Shown here: positions 4,920-7,047 of the stretch, one piece after another
Layout: every line of letters starts with the position of its first letter
Numbering within the stretch: position 1 is the stretch's first letter
DNA from: Bacteroidetes bacterium 4572_114
Lineage (GTDB): Bacteria; Bacteroidota; Bacteroidia; Bacteroidales; 4484-276
Direction of reading: 5' to 3'
Assembly: GCA_002254335.1 (NCBI GenBank)
Contig: NIVA01000239.1
Span: forward strand, 1-7,047
DNA length: 7,047 bases
Notes under the pieces: generated by a model
Database searches by the model: none
What the model was told of the DNA's origin: nothing
What the model saw: only the letters and a program-made list of their open reading frames with translations
Program-made: the position numbers and the translations under genes

Positions 4920-7047
4920 CCGGCGGTTATGATTATCCTTCGGGTTCAGGTAAGGTAATTAATTGTGGTTTTTACAACAACACCTGTTTCAACAACGATA
5001 CCGGCGAATCGTGGAACGGTGAATTGAGCATGACTTATACAGAGAATTGTAACTTTAAAAACAATATTTTTAGCGCAAGCAGCCAAAACGTTTTACTCGT
5101 GCTGGATGTTACGCCCTTGAACTTAACCCTCGATTATAATTTGTATTACTGCCCAGGAGGATCGTCCAATGCTGAAATTTATTGGGACGGAACAGATTAT
5201 ACCGGCTTTTCAAACTATGTTGCCGGCACTTCCCAGGATCAACAATCAACGTTTGCCGACCCGGCATTTGCTGACAATGCATTGCCTTCGCCCGATCTTT
5301 ACCTGCAAAATATTGGCGCCTATGAGTTTAAGTTCCCGGTTTCGTTATTTATTTCAGAGGTTGCCGACCCATCGGATAATTCAGGGGCAAGGTTTGTTGA
5401 GCTGTATAACTCAGGTACTTCTGCGATTGATTTTTCTGCCGATACCTGGTATTTATCTGTACAGACCGATGGCTTATCATGGCAGGATATATTGCTCACA
5501 GGCTCGGTTGCTGCGGATGAGAAATATGTTATCTCTTACGGAAACGGTTTTTCAAATTTTAATGTTGCTTATGGTTTCGACCCGGATATATCAAGCCAAT
5601 ATATCACAGGCGATGGCGATGACGGCTATTTTTTGTATATTGGAGGGAGCCACTCAACAGGCACTTTGATAGATGCTTTTGGCGTGGTTGATGAAGATGG
5701 TACCGGCAAAGGGTGGGGATATGAGGACTCGAAAGTTGTTAGGAAATATAGCATCTCCTCATCAAATAATACATGGGCTTCGGCTGAATGGATCATCCGG
5801 CCGCAGGCAGATGTTGCTGACATGACCCCTGATTTTCACCGCGAAAATACAATCTGGGTGGGAACAACCTCAACCGATTGGAATGCCCGTGGTGATAACT
5901 GGGACAGCCCGCATGATTTCCCCCCCGATGAAACTGCCAACGTTACCATCCCGGATGTTACAAACAATCCGGTAATCAGCGGAAATGGTTATTGCAACGA
6001 CCTTACACTTCAGCCGGGTGCGGTTTTATCAATTACCGGGAACCTAACTATTGAGGGCAACCTGCTGAACAATGCCGATGCACCTGGGTTTGTAATTGAA
6101 TCGGACGGTACAAAAACCGGGTCATTAATTACCGAAGGATCCGTCAGCGGAAGTATCACATCCGAAAGGTATATCCCCGGTTTTGGAGAGGCCGCCAACC
6201 ATTGGCACTTGTTGTCATCGCCCGTCACAAACCAAAACATCAGCCCCGAATTTGTTAACTTTTATTTTTGGGATGAAATAATAAATACCTGGATCAATAG
6301 CAAAGCAAACGGTGGCGCATGGAACGATGATTTCGACAGCCAGTTTAAAGAGGGCAAAGGCTATATGGCATCTTATAAAATCGCTGCAACAAAATCGTTT
6401 ATTGGTGTGCCCGGTACCGGGACGTATATATCCGGCCAAAATGATATGCCGGCCATAACTTATACATCAGAACAAGGAAACGGCTGGAACCTGTTGGGCA
6501 ATCCGTATCCATCGGCAATTAATTGGGATTCGATTACAAAAAGTGAAAATATTAATGGCTCGGTGTATGTCCGTGATGGGGCAAACGGGCAATATGTGAA
6601 CTGGAACGGTTTGGCGGGAAGCCTCTCGGACGGCGAAATACCACCAGGACAGGGATTTTTTGTAAAAGCCGAAGCCACCGGCCAATCAATCACAATAGAA
6701 AATGCCGACCGTTTGCACAGCAACAGTAACTTTTATAAGGACAAAAATGGAAATGAAACTGAAAACCTGCTTTCAATAAAAGTTACCGGCAACGGTTATA
6801 CCGACAAAACTTATATCCATTTCCGATGGGATGCCACCAATGGTTACGATATAAAATACGATGCCTATAAAATATTCGGCATCCGGGAAGCCCCTCAGCT
6901 TTATTCGATCATTGGTGATGAAATGAACGCTTCAATTAACACACTGGCTTTCAACACAAATTCGTTTGATGTTCCATTACACTTTAAAAATGGTGGTGCA
7001 GGTAGCTATACAATTCTATCCGAAGGCATCGAAAGCTTTACTGGCAC
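4880..7047 (+). CDS. Fragment 7: end of beta-helix, lamin-tail domain and T9SS-type C-terminal region (partial, no stop in window)
   Basis: This is the longest open frame of the window: 722 codons without a stop from 4880 to the edge. It is genuine from about 4914. The last beta-helix coils (INCGFYNNTCFNN, FKNNIFSASSQN, LDYNLYYCPGG) end at Asn-Ile-Gly-Ala-Tyr-Glu-Phe (5309-5329), the usual closing motif of such folds. A lamin-tail domain follows at about 5342-5837, with LFISEVADPSDNSGARFVEL at its start. From 5855 the sequence (Trp-Val-Gly, a Trp-Asn-Ala-Arg-Gly-Asp-Asn-Trp block, then gas-vesicle-like strand repeats) and HWHLLSSPV near 6200 match the region seen in type IX-secreted Bacteroidota proteins before the C-terminal sorting domain. 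That domain itself lies outside the window. No start codon in good context exists near 4880, so it is a fragment and not an independent gene. Confidence 0.75.
4897..4930. repeat. Exact 17-bp tandem duplication that shifts the reading frame
   Basis: The unit ttgtagccggcggttat at 4897-4913 is repeated exactly at 4914-4930, and the flanking bases on both sides no longer match. Since 17 is not a multiple of three, the frame changes and meets TAG at 4917-4919. Deleting one copy restores Ala-Gly-Ile-Val-Ala-Gly-Gly-Tyr-Asp-Tyr-Pro-Ser-Gly in the beta-helix. Confidence 0.95.

Larger units (their letters stand above)
4282..7047 (+). pseudogene. Broken, start-less gene for a secreted beta-helix / lamin-tail / T9SS-type protein (runs off the right edge)
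   Basis: Three reading-frame segments combine into one right-handed beta-helix protein followed by a lamin-tail domain and a long C-terminal region. The beginning is missing. The first recognisable residues (PDITFTNFANQEVTLDGTGV) are a strand that normally lies some tens of residues inside such proteins, after a signal peptide and a first coil. It directly abuts the GH9 end, out of frame. A further shift lies near 4366-4376 and the 17-bp duplication sits at 4897-4930. From 4931 to the window end the frame is unbroken. Beta-helix proteins of this type include pectate, alginate and chondroitin lyases and other polysaccharide-active enzymes; no catalytic residue can be assigned here. This was probably a separate gene that originally neighboured the GH9 gene. 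Confidence 0.65.

Noticed and set aside
2040..4930. Programmed ribosomal frameshifting as the reason for the frame changes
   Set aside because: Two shifts coincide with exact duplications and no X-XXY-YYZ slippery heptamer was seen at the others. Six required shifts in one gene would be unprecedented.
5169..5669. Plus-strand open frame of 166 codons
   Set aside because: It overlaps the beta-helix end and lamin-tail domain in another frame and has the biased, motif-free composition of a shadow frame.

Overview
The window looks like chromosomal DNA of a Bacteroidota bacterium, probably a marine or anaerobic member of the Marinilabiliales/Prolixibacteraceae type. This is inferred from the protein families (a DUF6787-like membrane protein, a PD40-repeat plus GH9 secreted enzyme, and a beta-helix protein with a lamin-tail domain and type IX secretion-style ending), the AT-rich leader regions and the lack of clear Shine-Dalgarno sites. 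No tRNA, rRNA, CRISPR array or insertion sequence was seen.

Layout: positions 1-66 hold the first 22 codons of a minus-strand membrane protein, possibly a GntP-type gluconate/H+ symporter, that leaves the window on the left. A divergent spacer (67-204) precedes a small plus-strand membrane protein of the DUF6787 type (205-507). The spacer 508-684 contains three exact copies of a 15-bp element in alternating orientation. Each copy has a TCAC-N3-GTGA dyad at its core, and the dyads sit exactly 31 bp apart, just upstream of the next gene.

From 685 to the right edge the plus strand reads as one continuous run of secreted-protein sequence that changes reading frame six times. In order it contains a signal peptide, an uncharacterised TIM-barrel-like domain, PD40/TolB-like propeller repeats, an Ig-like (CelD_N) domain and a GH9 cellulase catalytic domain with both catalytic motifs. 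These are followed by a right-handed beta-helix, a lamin-tail domain and a T9SS-protein C-terminal region cut by the window end. The frame changes are an exact 47-bp tandem duplication (1981-2074), a one-base loss near 2309, a break near 3437, a GH9/beta-helix junction near 4272-4290, a break near 4366-4376 and an exact 17-bp tandem duplication (4897-4930). Between these scars the coding sequence is clean and its family motifs are intact.

Interpretation: this is either a very recently broken pair (or more) of neighbouring polysaccharide-degradation genes joined by deletions, or a stretch damaged by assembly errors. The two exact tandem duplications are what unmerged contig-end overlaps would produce. 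If the underlying genes are intact, they would encode exported enzymes acting together on plant or algal polysaccharide (GH9 on beta-1,4-glucans, the beta-helix possibly a lyase or hydrolase), secreted through the Sec and type IX systems.
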